Assembly (NCBI RefSeq): GCF_049942825.1
Contig: NZ_CP187970.1
Span: forward strand, 3,968,001-4,032,000
Source: Paenibacillus_G sp049942825
GTDB taxonomy: Bacteria; Bacillota; Bacilli; Paenibacillales; NBRC-103111
Direction of reading: 5' to 3'
Length of the DNA stretch: 64,000 nt
Of this stretch, positions 52,034 to 61,722 are shown piece after piece (position 1 is the first letter of the stretch; each line of letters starts with the position of its first letter). Below the pieces are notes generated by a model. The model ran no database searches. It was not told the origin of the DNA and worked only from the letters and a program-made list of their open reading frames with translations. The position numbers and the translations under genes were made by a program.

Positions 52034-52402
52034 GCCCTCACCTTCAGCAATGCTCTGTTCCCTGCTCACGGCGGACAGCCCTTCTTACCCGGGAGACGCC
52101 AAACAGGCCGCCGGTTAGACCGGCAGCCTCGGTGAAAGCATCGTCCCCTCAGGGGTAACGGTACAGTTCGAAATCATCTACCGTCGCCCAGTTCCCGGCT
52201 TTGGCATCAGAGAAGACGCCGATCTCGAGACGTCCTCCCCTTACTTTGATTCCATCGATCACGTAGGGGGTCCAGCTCCCGCCGGATGCTCCCTTCATGT
52301 CCTTCACGAGCTCCGGTCCGCCGTACGGCTTCACTTCCAGACGGAAGGTATTCTGCCCGCCGCCCGTGCGGGCCCACACCTGGACCTTATATCGCCCATC
52401 CG
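52034..52402. repeat. Direct repeat, left copy (369 bp; right copy 55759-56126)
   Basis: Nearly identical to 55759-56126 at a constant offset of 3724 bp over most of its length, with one 1-bp indel near 52078 and a few per cent substitutions. It covers the last part of the GH30 gene (final carbohydrate-binding module) plus the downstream flank. The two copies bracket the 52.4-55.7 kb module. Confidence 0.93.
52149..52402 (-). pseudogene. Duplicated 3' end of the GH30 gene
   Basis: Encodes GRYKVQVWARTGGGQNTFRL to VDDFELYRYP, identical except for two residues (IK/IE and AT/AA) with the C-terminus of the gene at 55873-59279. Upstream of 52402 the frame enters unrelated AT-rich sequence, so no start or signal peptide exists. 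Confidence 0.9.
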
Positions 52403-52476
52403 ATGCATATGTATAAAAATCCATCTTTTGTGCAAATGTCTGCAGTCTTTTAATACACCACACCATTTATTGTGTA

Positions 52477-52686
52477 TCAATTATTAATGCATTTTAAAAA
52501 GTTGATAAATCTTCTTGCTTCAGAGTTAGAATGAACGCGATCTTTATAAGTAAATTGATATCTACCAATGAGAAGTTCATCCGGTTCATTTATCATTTCC
52601 ATAAAAAAACTAATATCAGGATTATTCTTTTCATTGAATTCTATTTCTTTATCATTAGCGGGTTCAATCCTATTAATTTTATCCAT
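52477..52686 (-). CDS. Small hypothetical protein, 69 aa
   Basis: An AT-rich gene with a strong AAAGGAGG site 9 nt before ATG. It encodes a charged soluble peptide (MDKINRIEPANDKEIEFNEK ... SNSEARRFINFLKCINN). No family is recognised. Its composition differs sharply from the flanking GC-rich repeat, pointing to acquisition from another source. Confidence 0.5.
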   Translation of the reverse strand: MDKINRIEPANDKEIEFNEKNNPDISFFMEMINEPDELLIGRYQFTYKDRVHSNSEARRFINFLKCINN

Positions 52687-52902
52687 AAAAAGTCCTCCTT
52701 TACCGCTTTCAGATGTTTTTCTTACTTGACCGAAATAGGGGATTGGTCCTTTAGGCGGCGAAGAACGTTTGGTATCGTAAGCGACGTGGTCGGTCAGAAC
52801 CTACTCTTCATGCGCCACCGGTCAGATCCAATCGAAGCGGGTTACCCAGTCTGCGCCCTCTCGTGCTGCGGACATCCCCACTCCATCGGTGTATGCTTTC
52901 AA

Positions 52903-53379
52903 TTACAGCTCCATATTCAAAAACCGCCGAAGCATGCTGACCACGAACTCATGATCTTCCCTTTGCGGCAAGCCGGAGACGGTAACCGTGCCTACGACGC
53001 CGGAATTGCGGACAATAATTGGAAATGCGCCGCCGTGGGTGGCATACTGTGCCGGATCTAGACCGGATTTTTGCAGAATATCGGTATTGTGCAGCTTATA
53101 ATACGTCCCCATATAAAATGAACTGTGCAGAAAATGACGTACAACGCGGTTCTTACGCTGGACCCATTCCTCGTTGTCCTTCGAGGTGCCAGGCAAAGCA
53201 TGGTGAAAAAGGCGCTGCTCGACCTTGCTAATGTCGATGATAATCGGTAAGCCTCTACGATAAGCTTCGTCCGTCATCGCCGTGCCTAATTCATAAGCCG
53301 TGCGATTGTTAAAATGCTCGAACTGAATGTTCTCTTCTTCAAGCTTCAATTCATCCAGCAAACTTGAAAGCTCGTTCAA
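52903..53379 (-). CDS. UPF0303 / haem-degrading-domain family protein
   Basis: A 158-aa member of the UPF0303 (HbpS/GlcG-like) family. It has AMTDEAYRRGLPIIIDI, the RHFLHSSFYMG helix, and the family signature GGAFPIIVRNSGVVGTVTVS followed by GLPQREDHEFVV. Members are often encoded with sugar or polyol catabolic genes, and some bind haem or small ligands; the function is not settled. The start is TTG 53379, 7 nt after AGGAGG. It lies 31 bp downstream of the Gfo/Idh/MocA gene, so the two form an operon. Confidence 0.85.
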   Translation of the reverse strand: MNELSSLLDELKLEEENIQFEHFNNRTAYELGTAMTDEAYRRGLPIIIDISKVEQRLFHHALPGTSKDNEEWVQRKNRVVRHFLHSSFYMGTYYKLHNTDILQKSGLDPAQYATHGGAFPIIVRNSGVVGTVTVSGLPQREDHEFVVSMLRRFLNMEL

Positions 53380-53410
53380 TGTCTGACCTCCTATTCTTCA
53401 GCAGCATCCA

Positions 53411-54454
53411 TTACCTGAAAGGTACTGTTCTTTTCTCTGCATTACTTTGTATCGCTAACTCGATGACCTTCATCGTATCCATGGCATCCTCAGCCTGAAC
53501 CGGTACAGGCGCATGATCCGTAATGGCAGCAAACATGCCCTGATAGAACCGCTCATAGCCGCCTTGCAGCGTCTTCACCTTCTCCGTTTGAATCGACCCA
53601 TAGGATGCTAACGTCAACTCACCGTACCATTCCTCTCTGTCCGCGCCCCAGCCTGGCTGACCTGGCAAGCCGCCTTGACGAAGCATATCCTCCTGCGAAT
53701 CCAGTCCGTATTTGATAAAGCTGCCTTGGCTGCCATGCACTTGAAACCTCGGACTGTGCTGGGTAACGAGCGAGCCGCTATGTAGAATAACCCGCATCTT
53801 GTCGTAATTGAGCACGAGATGAAAATAATCGTCGACCTTGGAGCCTGCCCGCTGCGGGAACACATCGGCATATACGCTGATCGGCTTTCCGAACAGATGC
53901 AGCGCTTGGTCAATCAAGTGCGCGCCCAAATCATACAGCATGCCGGAGCCCGGACCTTCCTGCTCTCTCCATCTGTCCGTTACTTGCGGACGGTAGCGGT
54001 CAAAATGCGCCTCATAGTGAGCAATCTCCCCCATAACACCGGATTCTATCGTTTGCTTCAAAGTAAGAAAGTCGTTGTCCCACCTCCGATTTTGATAGAC
54101 ACTGAGCAGCTTTTTGTGCCGGCTTGCCGTCTCAATCAGATCGCGTGCCTCCTCCGAGTGGATGACGAAGGGCTTCTCTACCACAACATGCTTGCCTGCT
54201 TGCAGCGCTTGCTTCGCATACGGATAATGCGTTTGATTCGGCGACGTGATAACGACAAGATCAATGGCCTCATCCAGTAGCAGGTCGTCGATCGTACCGA
54301 CCACCTCGGTGTCCGGCAGCTGCTGTTTTACCTTTTGCGGATTACCGGAGACTACCTTCACGATCTCCATTCCATCTACAGCTTGAATAATTGGAGCGTG
54401 AAAAACCTGTCCCGATAATCCAAAACCGACGATCCCCACTTTAACCTTGTTCAT
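53411..54454 (-). CDS. Gfo/Idh/MocA family oxidoreductase (IolW/YvaA-like)
   Basis: A 347-aa NAD(P)-dependent dehydrogenase. The Rossmann motif is KVGIVGFGLSGQVFHAPIIQ, the catalytic Lys motif is HVVVEKPFVIHS, and the substrate-side GSGMLYDLGAHLIDQALHLF segment carries the conserved D-x-x-x-H pair. It is most like scyllo-inositol dehydrogenase (NADP) of the YvaA/IolW type. The ATG follows AAGGAGAG. It is divergent from a DeoR regulator, with a 230-bp promoter region between them, and is followed by the UPF0303 gene, so it is probably induced by a sugar or inositol. Confidence 0.9.
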   Translation of the reverse strand: MNKVKVGIVGFGLSGQVFHAPIIQAVDGMEIVKVVSGNPQKVKQQLPDTEVVGTIDDLLLDEAIDLVVITSPNQTHYPYAKQALQAGKHVVVEKPFVIHSEEARDLIETASRHKKLLSVYQNRRWDNDFLTLKQTIESGVMGEIAHYEAHFDRYRPQVTDRWREQEGPGSGMLYDLGAHLIDQALHLFGKPISVYADVFPQRAGSKVDDYFHLVLNYDKMRVILHSGSLVTQHSPRFQVHGSQGSFIKYGLDSQEDMLRQGGLPGQPGWGADREEWYGELTLASYGSIQTEKVKTLQGGYERFYQGMFAAITDHAPVPVQAEDAMDTMKVIELAIQSNAEKRTVPFR

Positions 54455-54693
54455 AGCGTTCTCTCCTTCTCCTATTTATCTAACGCATTTGCAACCCTAG
54501 TATAAGTGATGATTTGCAACTTTTCAATACATGGATAGTTAATTTACTTACTAGAACAAGTTTATAACTTATTACTTGCACTAATATGCATAAAAAAATA
54601 AGCATAAACCGCGCGTTTTTCGGATTACACTTGTATTCAAATCAGTCGAATGCGTATAATGAGGAATAGAATGCAGATAAGGTGGGCAAGAGG

Positions 54694-55458
54694 ATGAATC
54701 AAGAGGAACGTATCAAGTCGATCGTGGACTATTTGAAAATAAATCAAAAAATAAGCATGGAAGAGATTTGCGCATTATACGAGGTTTCTTATGATACAGC
54801 CAGGCGCGACATGGTCAAAATGGAAACGGACGGCCTCATCGTCCGCGTGCGTGGCGGCGCGATCTTGCCTTCCATGACTAAGCACATTAGCAGCTATAAG
54901 GAACGACTGACTGATTCCGGAAACAAACGTTCCATAGCTGTCGCAGCAGCGTCACTCATCCAAGACGGCGATTATTTGATGCTGGATACCGGAACGACCA
55001 CACAGTATATAGCGGAGTTCATGACCACTACGGATAATGTAGTTGTCACTAATTCCATCGACATCGCAGCCGTACTCTGTGACAAGTCGCAGACAACAAC
55101 CCATCTGCTCGGCGGTGTCGTCAACACCTGGCACCGCTACGCCTTTGGCCCTCGTACGATTGAGATGCTGAGTGAAATCAGGGTGGATAAGCTGTTCCTG
55201 GGCACATGCGGCATTACTGCCGAAGGCTTATTCGCCCCAACTGTTGAGGAAGCCTACTTGAAGCGAGAGATGATCAAGCGTGCGAACCAAGTCATTCTGC
55301 TAGCAGATTCGTCCAAATTCGAGAAAAATCTCTTTCACCGCGTTTGTCCATTCGATGCGATCGACATGCTTATAACCGATGCCGAACCGAAGGCACCATT
55401 TGTCAAAATTTTTAACGAATTTGATATTGAAATGGTAGTTGCGTCAACTTCTCTTTGA
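54694..55458 (+). CDS. DeoR family transcriptional regulator
   Basis: A 254-aa sugar-responsive repressor. The N-terminal HTH is RIKSIVDYLKINQKISMEEI followed by CALYEVSYDTARRDMVKMET, and the C-terminal DeoR sensor domain has MLDTGTTTQYIAEFM, VVVTNSIDIAAVL and DKLFLGTCGITAEGLFAPTV. A GTG at 54682 is in frame, but ATG 54694 with AGGTGG 9 nt upstream gives the usual MNQEERI start. It probably represses the divergent oxidoreductase/UPF0303 operon in response to a phosphorylated sugar. Confidence 0.88.
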   Translation: MNQEERIKSIVDYLKINQKISMEEICALYEVSYDTARRDMVKMETDGLIVRVRGGAILPSMTKHISSYKERLTDSGNKRSIAVAAASLIQDGDYLMLDTGTTTQYIAEFMTTTDNVVVTNSIDIAAVLCDKSQTTTHLLGGVVNTWHRYAFGPRTIEMLSEIRVDKLFLGTCGITAEGLFAPTVEEAYLKREMIKRANQVILLADSSKFEKNLFHRVCPFDAIDMLITDAEPKAPFVKIFNEFDIEMVVASTSL

Positions 55459-55592
55459 AATCTATCATCTGAACAATAATCAGTACACCAATCAAGACTT
55501 GAAACGGATATTGAACAAGGAGAGCAATATTGGTTAATAGCGCTTCTATAAGCCCTGGCGTACTTGGATCAGGTGGCCGCATTACATAATAA

Positions 55593-55653
55593 GCGGTTGT
55601 GGTGAAATGGCAGACACGCTATATTGAGGGGGGGGGGAGTCCTCTCAACCGCA
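55593..55653 (+). tRNA. tRNA-Leu (GAG) pseudogene, truncated
   Basis: The acceptor arms GCGGTTG (55593-55599) and CAACCGC plus A (55646-55653) pair perfectly. The D-arm GGTGAAATGGCAGACACGCTA and the anticodon region ATTGAGG (anticodon GAG) match tRNA-Leu, with two bases missing from the D-arm. The variable loop and T-arm are replaced by a run of G, and total length is 61 nt instead of about 87. It cannot fold as a functional tRNA. It lies between the DeoR gene and the right copy of the 370-bp repeat and may mark an integration or recombination site. Confidence 0.72.
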
Positions 55654-55701
55654 TATCGAAAGTGCCTTTGCTGAGAGCCCCAGGCAAGATAATATTTACG
55701 C

Positions 55702-55755
55702 CAGTGGTCCGCTTCCCATCTCTACATGCTGCACACGTACCATAGGAACCAGAAC
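55702..55755. repeat. 54-bp fragment of ydbS (source 51473-51526)
   Basis: CAGTGG-CCGCTTCCCATCT and the following CTACATGCTGCAC and GGAACCAGAAC blocks repeat the inside of ydbS with a few substitutions. It is joined directly to the right copy of the 370-bp repeat, whereas in the left copy ydbS and the repeat are separated by 507 bp. Confidence 0.85.
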
Positions 55756-55758
55756 TGG

Positions 55759-56126
55759 GCCCTCACCTGCAGCTATGCTCTGCTCCCTCCTCACGGCGGA
55801 CAGCCTTCTTACCCGGGAGACGCCAAACAGGCCGCCGGTTAGACCGGCAGCCTCGGTGAAAGCATCATCCACTCAGGGGTAACGGTACAGTTCGAAATCA
55901 TCTACCGCCGCCCAGTTCCCAGCTTTGGCGTCAGAGAAAACGCCGATCTCGAGACGTCCTCCTCTTACTTCGATTCCATCGATCACGTAGGGGGTCCAGC
56001 TCCCGCCGGACGCTCCCTTCATGTCCTTCACGAGCTCCGGTCCGCCGTACGGCTTCACTTCCAGACGGAAGGTATTCTGCCCGCCGCCCGTGCGGGCCCA
56101 CACCTGGACCTTATATCGGCCATCCG
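55759..56126. repeat. Direct repeat, right copy (368 bp; left copy 52034-52402)
   Basis: Right-hand copy of the duplication, here in its natural place as the 3' end of the GH30 gene and its downstream flank. See the left copy for the comparison. Confidence 0.93.
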
Positions 56127-59100
56127 GTACTTCCAAGGTCCGGTAAGTCGACTGCCGGTAATCAGATCCGGCCCAGTGGGTGAGCTTATATGCTCCCCTT
56201 GGGCTGTCCGAGTCGATGAACTGGGCGGCCGCCTGTCCCTCGGGGTGCCATTCCTTCCAGCCGCTGAAATCCCCCAGCTCGAAGCCGCCGTTCTCGATCG
56301 CTACCTGCACCGGCTTAGCCTGCGGGACGGCAGCTTCCGGAGCACTGTGCACGGACTCGTTGCCGCTCCGGTCCACCGCAGTCACGGTGAAGCTGTACGA
56401 CCGGCCAGGGGTCAGCCCCTCCAGCGTAAGCTGCGACTCCGTTACGGGATCCACCGACGCCCTGCGGATCCCGTCCACGTAGACGCTGTACTTCAGGAAG
56501 TCGCTCTCCAGGCTGGGCATCCAGCGCAGGGTTACCTGCTCGGCTCCGGCCTCAGCCGTCAGTCCTCCGGGAGCCGGAGGGGCCGCTTCGTCGTTCCCCG
56601 GTCTGGTGTTCGTCTTGACCGCTTGCGATGCCTGGGATTCCCCGGACGGGTTCACGGCCGTGACCCGGTAATAGTAGCGGGTTTTGCCCCGTAGACCCTG
56701 GTCGACATACCAGGTTGTTCCGGACGGAACCGCTCCAATCTCCTGGTAATCGTGAAGCGCAAGCTCCGCACCTCCTCTCTTTGGGTCCCTGCGGTCCGAA
56801 TCCTCCGTTATGGAACGGTAGATTTTGTATGCGCCGCTCCTTTTGCCCCTTCCCAGCTCAGCCGGATCGACTGCCCTTCCCCAACCACGCTGGCTGTGAC
56901 CTGCCGCGGAGCCGGTGGGGCACCGTGAGCCGTCGGAGCGGCGGGTGCCGCCGTGGGGACGGGCTTCAGCTCGACGTCGTCGAAGGCCGCCCACTCACTC
57001 TTGGCTGCTTCAGAGTGCAGTTCAAGCTCCACTCTGCCGCTTGTGACCAGGAACGGCCCCGTGGTGAGCTGTTTCCAATATGAGATCCCCCCGTTTCCCG
57101 CCTCTGCACTCATCTCGGGTCCGCCATAATTCCTGATGGTGAGCCGCGTTTCGATGCCGTCCCCTTTTTTCACCCACACGGAAGCCTGGTAAGTGCCGTT
57201 CGGAACCTCGATGGTACGGGACGTTCCCTGCATGTAAGGCCCGGCGGACCAGTGGATCAGTTTGTATTCGCCGCTGTGCGCATCCCCGGACTCGACCTTC
57301 TGCGCCGACGCCTGGCCCTCAGGCGACCAGCCCTGCCATGGACCCGGAGCGCCATCCTCGAAGCTCCCATTCCGGGCCGCATAATTGTGGAGCTCCTTGG
57401 CGGAGGTGAAGCCGAACTGAAACCAGTTCAGGTTCACCGGGCTCTTGAACACGAGGAACAGCTTATGCGTTCCCGGAGGGATTTCGACAGGGATGCGTTT
57501 CGTGGCCCACATCTGGTCTCCTCCGGTCGCCCCGGTATCGAGCTCACCGACATAGGCTCCGTTCGGGCTGCCGAGCCGCAGCTCGATCCGGACATCCTGC
57601 GCGGATGCATACCGGATGTCCGCACTGGCCGTGCCGCTGACCACTTCCACATCCTTAAAGGCGATATAACCGCCGGCCCCGCTGTCCGAGCCAACCAAGC
57701 CGCCGCCTGCCGTGTCCCGTGCGATGCCGGCCCTGACGCCGCGAAGCTCGGCGGCTTCCTCCGCTTCCACGCGGCTGTACGGATTGATACCATCCGTACC
57801 GGCTCCGGTCCGACCGTTCCACTTGAAGGTTGCCGCCGCTTTGGCCGGAAGCTTGTATGTATAGCTGGCATTCCCCCATCTCACCTGGAATTCCCGCTCC
57901 TCGCCGGCGCCGTTCAAGACGATCAGCGCCTTGGAACCGTCGGGGTTGCGGAAGGCTGCGGTCTCGAGGCTGCCGGGACCGAACGTGTTCGAGGCGATGC
58001 GAACTGCGCCCGGCTGAACGAACTTGGAGGCATGGCCGAAGGCATAATATTCTTCATTGAGCGTCACGCTGCCGTCGGATGTAACGGTGACCACCCCTCT
58101 GCACGTGGAGCAGCCTCCGTTGAGCGGGCCGTTGTTCTCGTCGAGCGCCAGATTCCACTTGAGGACCGTCTTCGCCCAATACCGCGTGGAGCGGATGAGC
58201 AGGTTCGAGAGGTCCCAGTTGACATTGTCGCCGAAGACAGGGTACTCCGTCACTCCCGAGCTCTCCGTAAAGTAAATCCCCTTGTCCGGATGCTCGTCGT
58301 GCACCTGGGCCTGGTTCTCTACCGCTCCTCCGTAGCTGTGGAACGCCGATCCGGCGATATACGGCTTCGCCTCTTCATCGTTCAGCACCTCGATCGGATA
58401 CTCGGGATGATCCCAGTTATGGTCCCAGACGATGATCTCCGTCTTGATGCCCGCTTCCCGGAAAGCGGGACCGAGGTGGTTCTTCACGAACTCCGCCTGA
58501 TCCTCCGGCTCCATCGTCATCCCGGGATAGCCGCTGGGCTCATACTGCGGCTCATTCTGCAGCGTCACCGCGTGGATCGGCACGCCTTCGGCCGCATAAG
58601 CCCGGATGAACTTCACGAAGTACTGGGCGTAGGCGCCATAGTATTCGGTCAGGAGCTTGCCCTTCTGCAGCCGGCCGGTGGATTTCATCCAGGCCGGAGC
58701 GCTCCATGGCGTTCCCATCACCTTTAGCTGCGGGTTGATCTTCAGCGCCTGCTTCAGCACCGGCAGGATGTAGGCCCGGTCATGCTCAATGGAGAAGTGC
58801 TCCAGATCGGGGTCAACCTGCCCCTCAGGCATGTCATCATACGTATAATCGTTGAGAGCAAAATCACTCGCTCCCATGGGCAGCCGCAGGTAGCTGAGGC
58901 CGAGCCCCTGAACCGGGTCAAACAGCTGACGCATCAACTCCGTGCGCTTCTTCTCATCGAGATGATGGTAGATAACATAGGCGGAGGAATCGGTCAGCGA
59001 CGCTCCGTAGCCGTCCATCGTCTGGTACGTCCTGGACTCGTCGACATGGATCGTATACGGGTGAGGGTTGCGGTCAGGCCTGAAGCTCACCCCGGCTTCT

Positions 59101-59279
59101 TGGGACAATCGCTTGGCCCCGTCCCAGGTGGTCATGTACACTTCCACCGGCTGGCCGGTGTTGCGTTCGGCTGTGGCGGATGCGGAGACAGGCTTCACGG
59201 CTGCCGCGGCTGACGACGACCAGCCGACGGCGGTAGCAAGCGCGATAACTAACCAGGTTCGGACTGCATAGGTTGGCAT
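55873..59279 (-). pseudogene. Secreted GH30 glycosidase with CBM and FN3 modules, one frameshift
   Basis: A secreted enzyme of about 1135 residues if the frame is restored. A signal peptide (MPTYAVRTWLVIALATAVGW, cleavage near SSSAAAA) starts at ATG 59279 after AAAAGGAG. The GH30 barrel has YQTMDGYGASLTDSSAYVIY, GTPWSAPAWMK, the acid/base Glu in VTLQNEPQYE and the nucleophile Glu in GIYFTESSGVTEY, plus the side beta domain. Then come a CBM6-like module (YSRVEAEEAAEL...), a CBM4/9-like module (NGSFEDGAPGPWQGWSPEGQ), two fibronectin III-like domains and a second CBM4/9-like module (ENGGFELGDFSGWKEWHPEG). Near 56830 WEGAKG and SGAYKIYRSITED are in different frames, a single missing base. As read, translation ends early in FN3; the catalytic part and two CBMs would still be made. 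Likely beta-1,6-glucan or related substrate (GH30; inference). Confidence 0.9.
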
Positions 59280-59572
59280 AGGGTTCTCCTTTTCTGTAGC
59301 TGGACTTGTAGATCGATTCCCCCTTATCCTACCGAGATGAAAGCGATTCATCTATAACAATGTGGCGGATGGCATGACACTTTGTTATGTATTTCTTGTG
59401 AGGCGGCACGGAAAACAAGATAAACGGCTTCGCCGTCCTTTATAGGACGATGCGCGTTTATAAGAAATACAAGATTACGGGATCGAGCTCTGGCGAGATA
59501 TAAATTCCAGTATTTTAAAAAAGACCTTGAACCAAGCTGGGCTTGGCCAAGGTCGTCAAAATGCCCGATGCG
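59280..59572. other. Intergenic region upstream of the GH30 gene
   Basis: No gene. It must hold the GH30 promoter. Inverted segments ATTTCTTGT (about 59390) and ACAAGA/AAGAAATAC (about 59463-59475), and ATAAACG (about 59421) with CGTTTAT (about 59455), could form a nested hairpin acting as a terminator for the SDR fragment. Confidence 0.4.
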
Positions 59573-59848
59573 TCAAATGGGCATGGTTTCTCCTCGATAA
59601 TCGATAAAACAAACCGTCCCGGAGCCGGAACCGTCCTGCATTCGATACGATCCGAAATGCCGGGGGCCGATGCCTCCGGATCCCCAGGCGCCTGCTCTCC
59701 GCCCATATCCGTCCGGATCCAGCCGGGATGAACCGCATAGACGGCAATGTCTCTTGCTTGCAGATGCCGGTGCAGCGGCTGCGAGAACATATTTAGCGCC
59801 TCCTTCGACGGGGAGTACGCGTACGGGTAGTTCCTTCACCGCGACCAT
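59573..59848 (-). pseudogene. SDR oxidoreductase, C-terminal fragment with frameshift
   Basis: The minus strand encodes YAYSPSKEALNMFSQPLHRH, with the catalytic Tyr and Lys of SDR enzymes, followed by DIAVYAVHPGWIRTDMGGEQ. The normal C-terminal end (VCFIDYRGETMPI, stop at 59573) is in a different frame. The first half, including the nucleotide-binding site, is missing. The fragment follows the solute-binding protein gene. Confidence 0.78.
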
Positions 59849-59867
59849 CCATTCCTCGCAGCCCTCC

Positions 59868-61556
59868 TTACTTCCCGCTCACGGACCGGTACCACTCATT
59901 GACCTCCTTCGTGATCTGGTCACCGCCGTTCTTCTTCCACTTCTCGACGAAGGCGTCGAAGGCCGCTTCGGATTCCTTGCCGTAGATGATTTTGTTGAAC
60001 GTCTCGAGCTCCGATTGCATGAGCAGGTCCCACTTCTCCCGCATCGTCTCCGTTGGCGCCCCATTAAAGTAGTTCGGCTTGCGGATGTCCTTCTGGTCCA
60101 GCACCACCTTGGCCGCGTGCCAGTTCTCGGGCTTGCGCGTCTGCTTCGTCAGCTTCTCGTACGGCGTTACGGCTTCCTTGCCCTCCGCCAGCTTCACGAG
60201 CGTATCAAAGTATAAGGATGGAATCCGGGCCGGGTTGCGCGAGATACCCGTAAGGAAGTTGAAATTCGTTGTCGCCTTCGGCAGCTTGCTCTTGTCGTTG
60301 GTCGGCTGGCCGTCAAGGATGTCCCAGTCGTAGCCCTTGGCAAAGCCGTGCTCAAACTCGCCCCCCGACTGAGGGTTCGCATAATGATCGAGGAGGTAGT
60401 TGTAGTACAGCCAGAAGGCTTCCGGGTGCTTGAAGTCCTTGTTGATCAGAATGACGCCGTTCGAGCCCGCGTCATCGCCGAGCGTGCCGATCGTCCCGTC
60501 CGGTCCCGCCGGGATCGGGTACGCTTTCCACTCCGCCTGCGGCGCGTTCTTCAACACATCCGGGAACGGCCAGTCCGGCATCCAGTTCGGCCCGACGACG
60601 ACACCTGACTTGCCCGCGATGATGAGCTCGGACGCCTTCACCTCCTCCATCATGCCGGCGTCCCTGGAGATGTAGCCTTTGCCCATCCACTCGCTCAGCT
60701 TGCCCAGCGCTTTCTTTGCACCCGGATGGACGGAGCCGTACTCCAGGGTGCCGTCGCTCTTCTTGTTCCACTGCTCGTGTACGCTGCCGTAAGCCCCGAA
60801 CAGCCAGTCGACGGTCGCCATCCAGCCGTGTCCGCCGTTCTTCAGAGCGATGACCAGCGGCGTAACCTCGCCCGCCGGAATGCCATCCGGGTTCTCGTTC
60901 TTGAACTTGTCCATCACCGCTTCGAGGTCCACCAGAGTCTTCGGCGCGGGCAGATTCAGCTTCTTCATCCAGTCTTCCCGCAGCCACAGTACCGGCTCAT
61001 TATTGCGCTGGTACTCGAGCAGCGGGATGCCGTACTTCTTGCCGTCCTTCATGAACGGGTACCAGAACTCGGGGTGCTGCTCCGCGTGGTCCTTGTAGAT
61101 CCTCCCCGCGTACTGGTTGTAAAGCTCCTCCACCTCGATGAATTGGCCGGAATCGATGAGCTGGCCGACCATGACCGGATCGTTGTAGTAATTGATGATG
61201 TCCGGCAGCTTCTCCCCCGAGGCGAGCATGAGCTGCAGCTTCTGCTTCAGCTGGTCGCCGCTCGCCGGCTGGATCGAATAGTTGATCTTCATCCCGAACT
61301 TCTCGAGCGCCCAACGCGTGTGAGGGTTGTTCTGGAGCGTATCCCCGTCAAAAAACTTCTGCTCATCCGCATTCGCAATCGCAGTAACCTCTATCGGCGG
61401 GTCGAACTTGCCCAGCGGCTTCACTTCTCCCTGCGGTGCGGCTGCCTGCGTGTTCTCCGGCGCTTCGCCCTGGCTGCTGCAGCCGGCGAGCAGCGAAGTC
61501 ACGCCGATGGCGGCCGCAAGGCCTGTTCTAAGGGCGGTTAGATAGTTGGATTTCAT
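59868..61556 (-). CDS. Lipoprotein extracellular solute-binding protein (LplA/YtcQ-like)
   Basis: A 562-aa ABC transporter binding lipoprotein. The signal peptide MKSNYLTALRTGLAAAIGVT ends in the lipobox LLAGC (Cys at about 26). The mature part has the large type-1 solute-binding fold with LMLASGEKLPDIINYYNDPV, YGIPLLEYQRNNEPVLWLRE, GKSGVVVGPNWMPDWPF and a C-terminal FVEKWKKNGGDQITKEVNEW helix, as in Paenibacillus oligosaccharide binders with a length near 550. The frame extends to 61598, but ATG 61556 puts the charged n-region in the right place. No permease genes are in the window. The gene lies downstream of a YesM/YesN pair, which normally controls such transporters. Confidence 0.9.
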   Translation of the reverse strand: MKSNYLTALRTGLAAAIGVTSLLAGCSSQGEAPENTQAAAPQGEVKPLGKFDPPIEVTAIANADEQKFFDGDTLQNNPHTRWALEKFGMKINYSIQPASGDQLKQKLQLMLASGEKLPDIINYYNDPVMVGQLIDSGQFIEVEELYNQYAGRIYKDHAEQHPEFWYPFMKDGKKYGIPLLEYQRNNEPVLWLREDWMKKLNLPAPKTLVDLEAVMDKFKNENPDGIPAGEVTPLVIALKNGGHGWMATVDWLFGAYGSVHEQWNKKSDGTLEYGSVHPGAKKALGKLSEWMGKGYISRDAGMMEEVKASELIIAGKSGVVVGPNWMPDWPFPDVLKNAPQAEWKAYPIPAGPDGTIGTLGDDAGSNGVILINKDFKHPEAFWLYYNYLLDHYANPQSGGEFEHGFAKGYDWDILDGQPTNDKSKLPKATTNFNFLTGISRNPARIPSLYFDTLVKLAEGKEAVTPYEKLTKQTRKPENWHAAKVVLDQKDIRKPNYFNGAPTETMREKWDLLMQSELETFNKIIYGKESEAAFDAFVEKWKKNGGDQITKEVNEWYRSVSGK

Positions 61557-61722
61557 CGGATGCTGGTCCCCTTTCATTCCTGTACGTGTCTGTGTCACAT
61601 CCTCATCCTACCAGCGGGCGGAAGCCCCCAGCTATAGCAATGTAAAGAGAGGCATAGCACTTTATTATGCGTTTGTATGGCGTTCCCGCACCCGAATTTA
61701 CGCTCGCAGACTCCGTCTCAAA

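Noticed and set aside
57252..58727. 491-aa plus-strand frame opposite the GH30 gene
   Set aside because: Antisense shadow; the GH30 motifs are on the minus strand.
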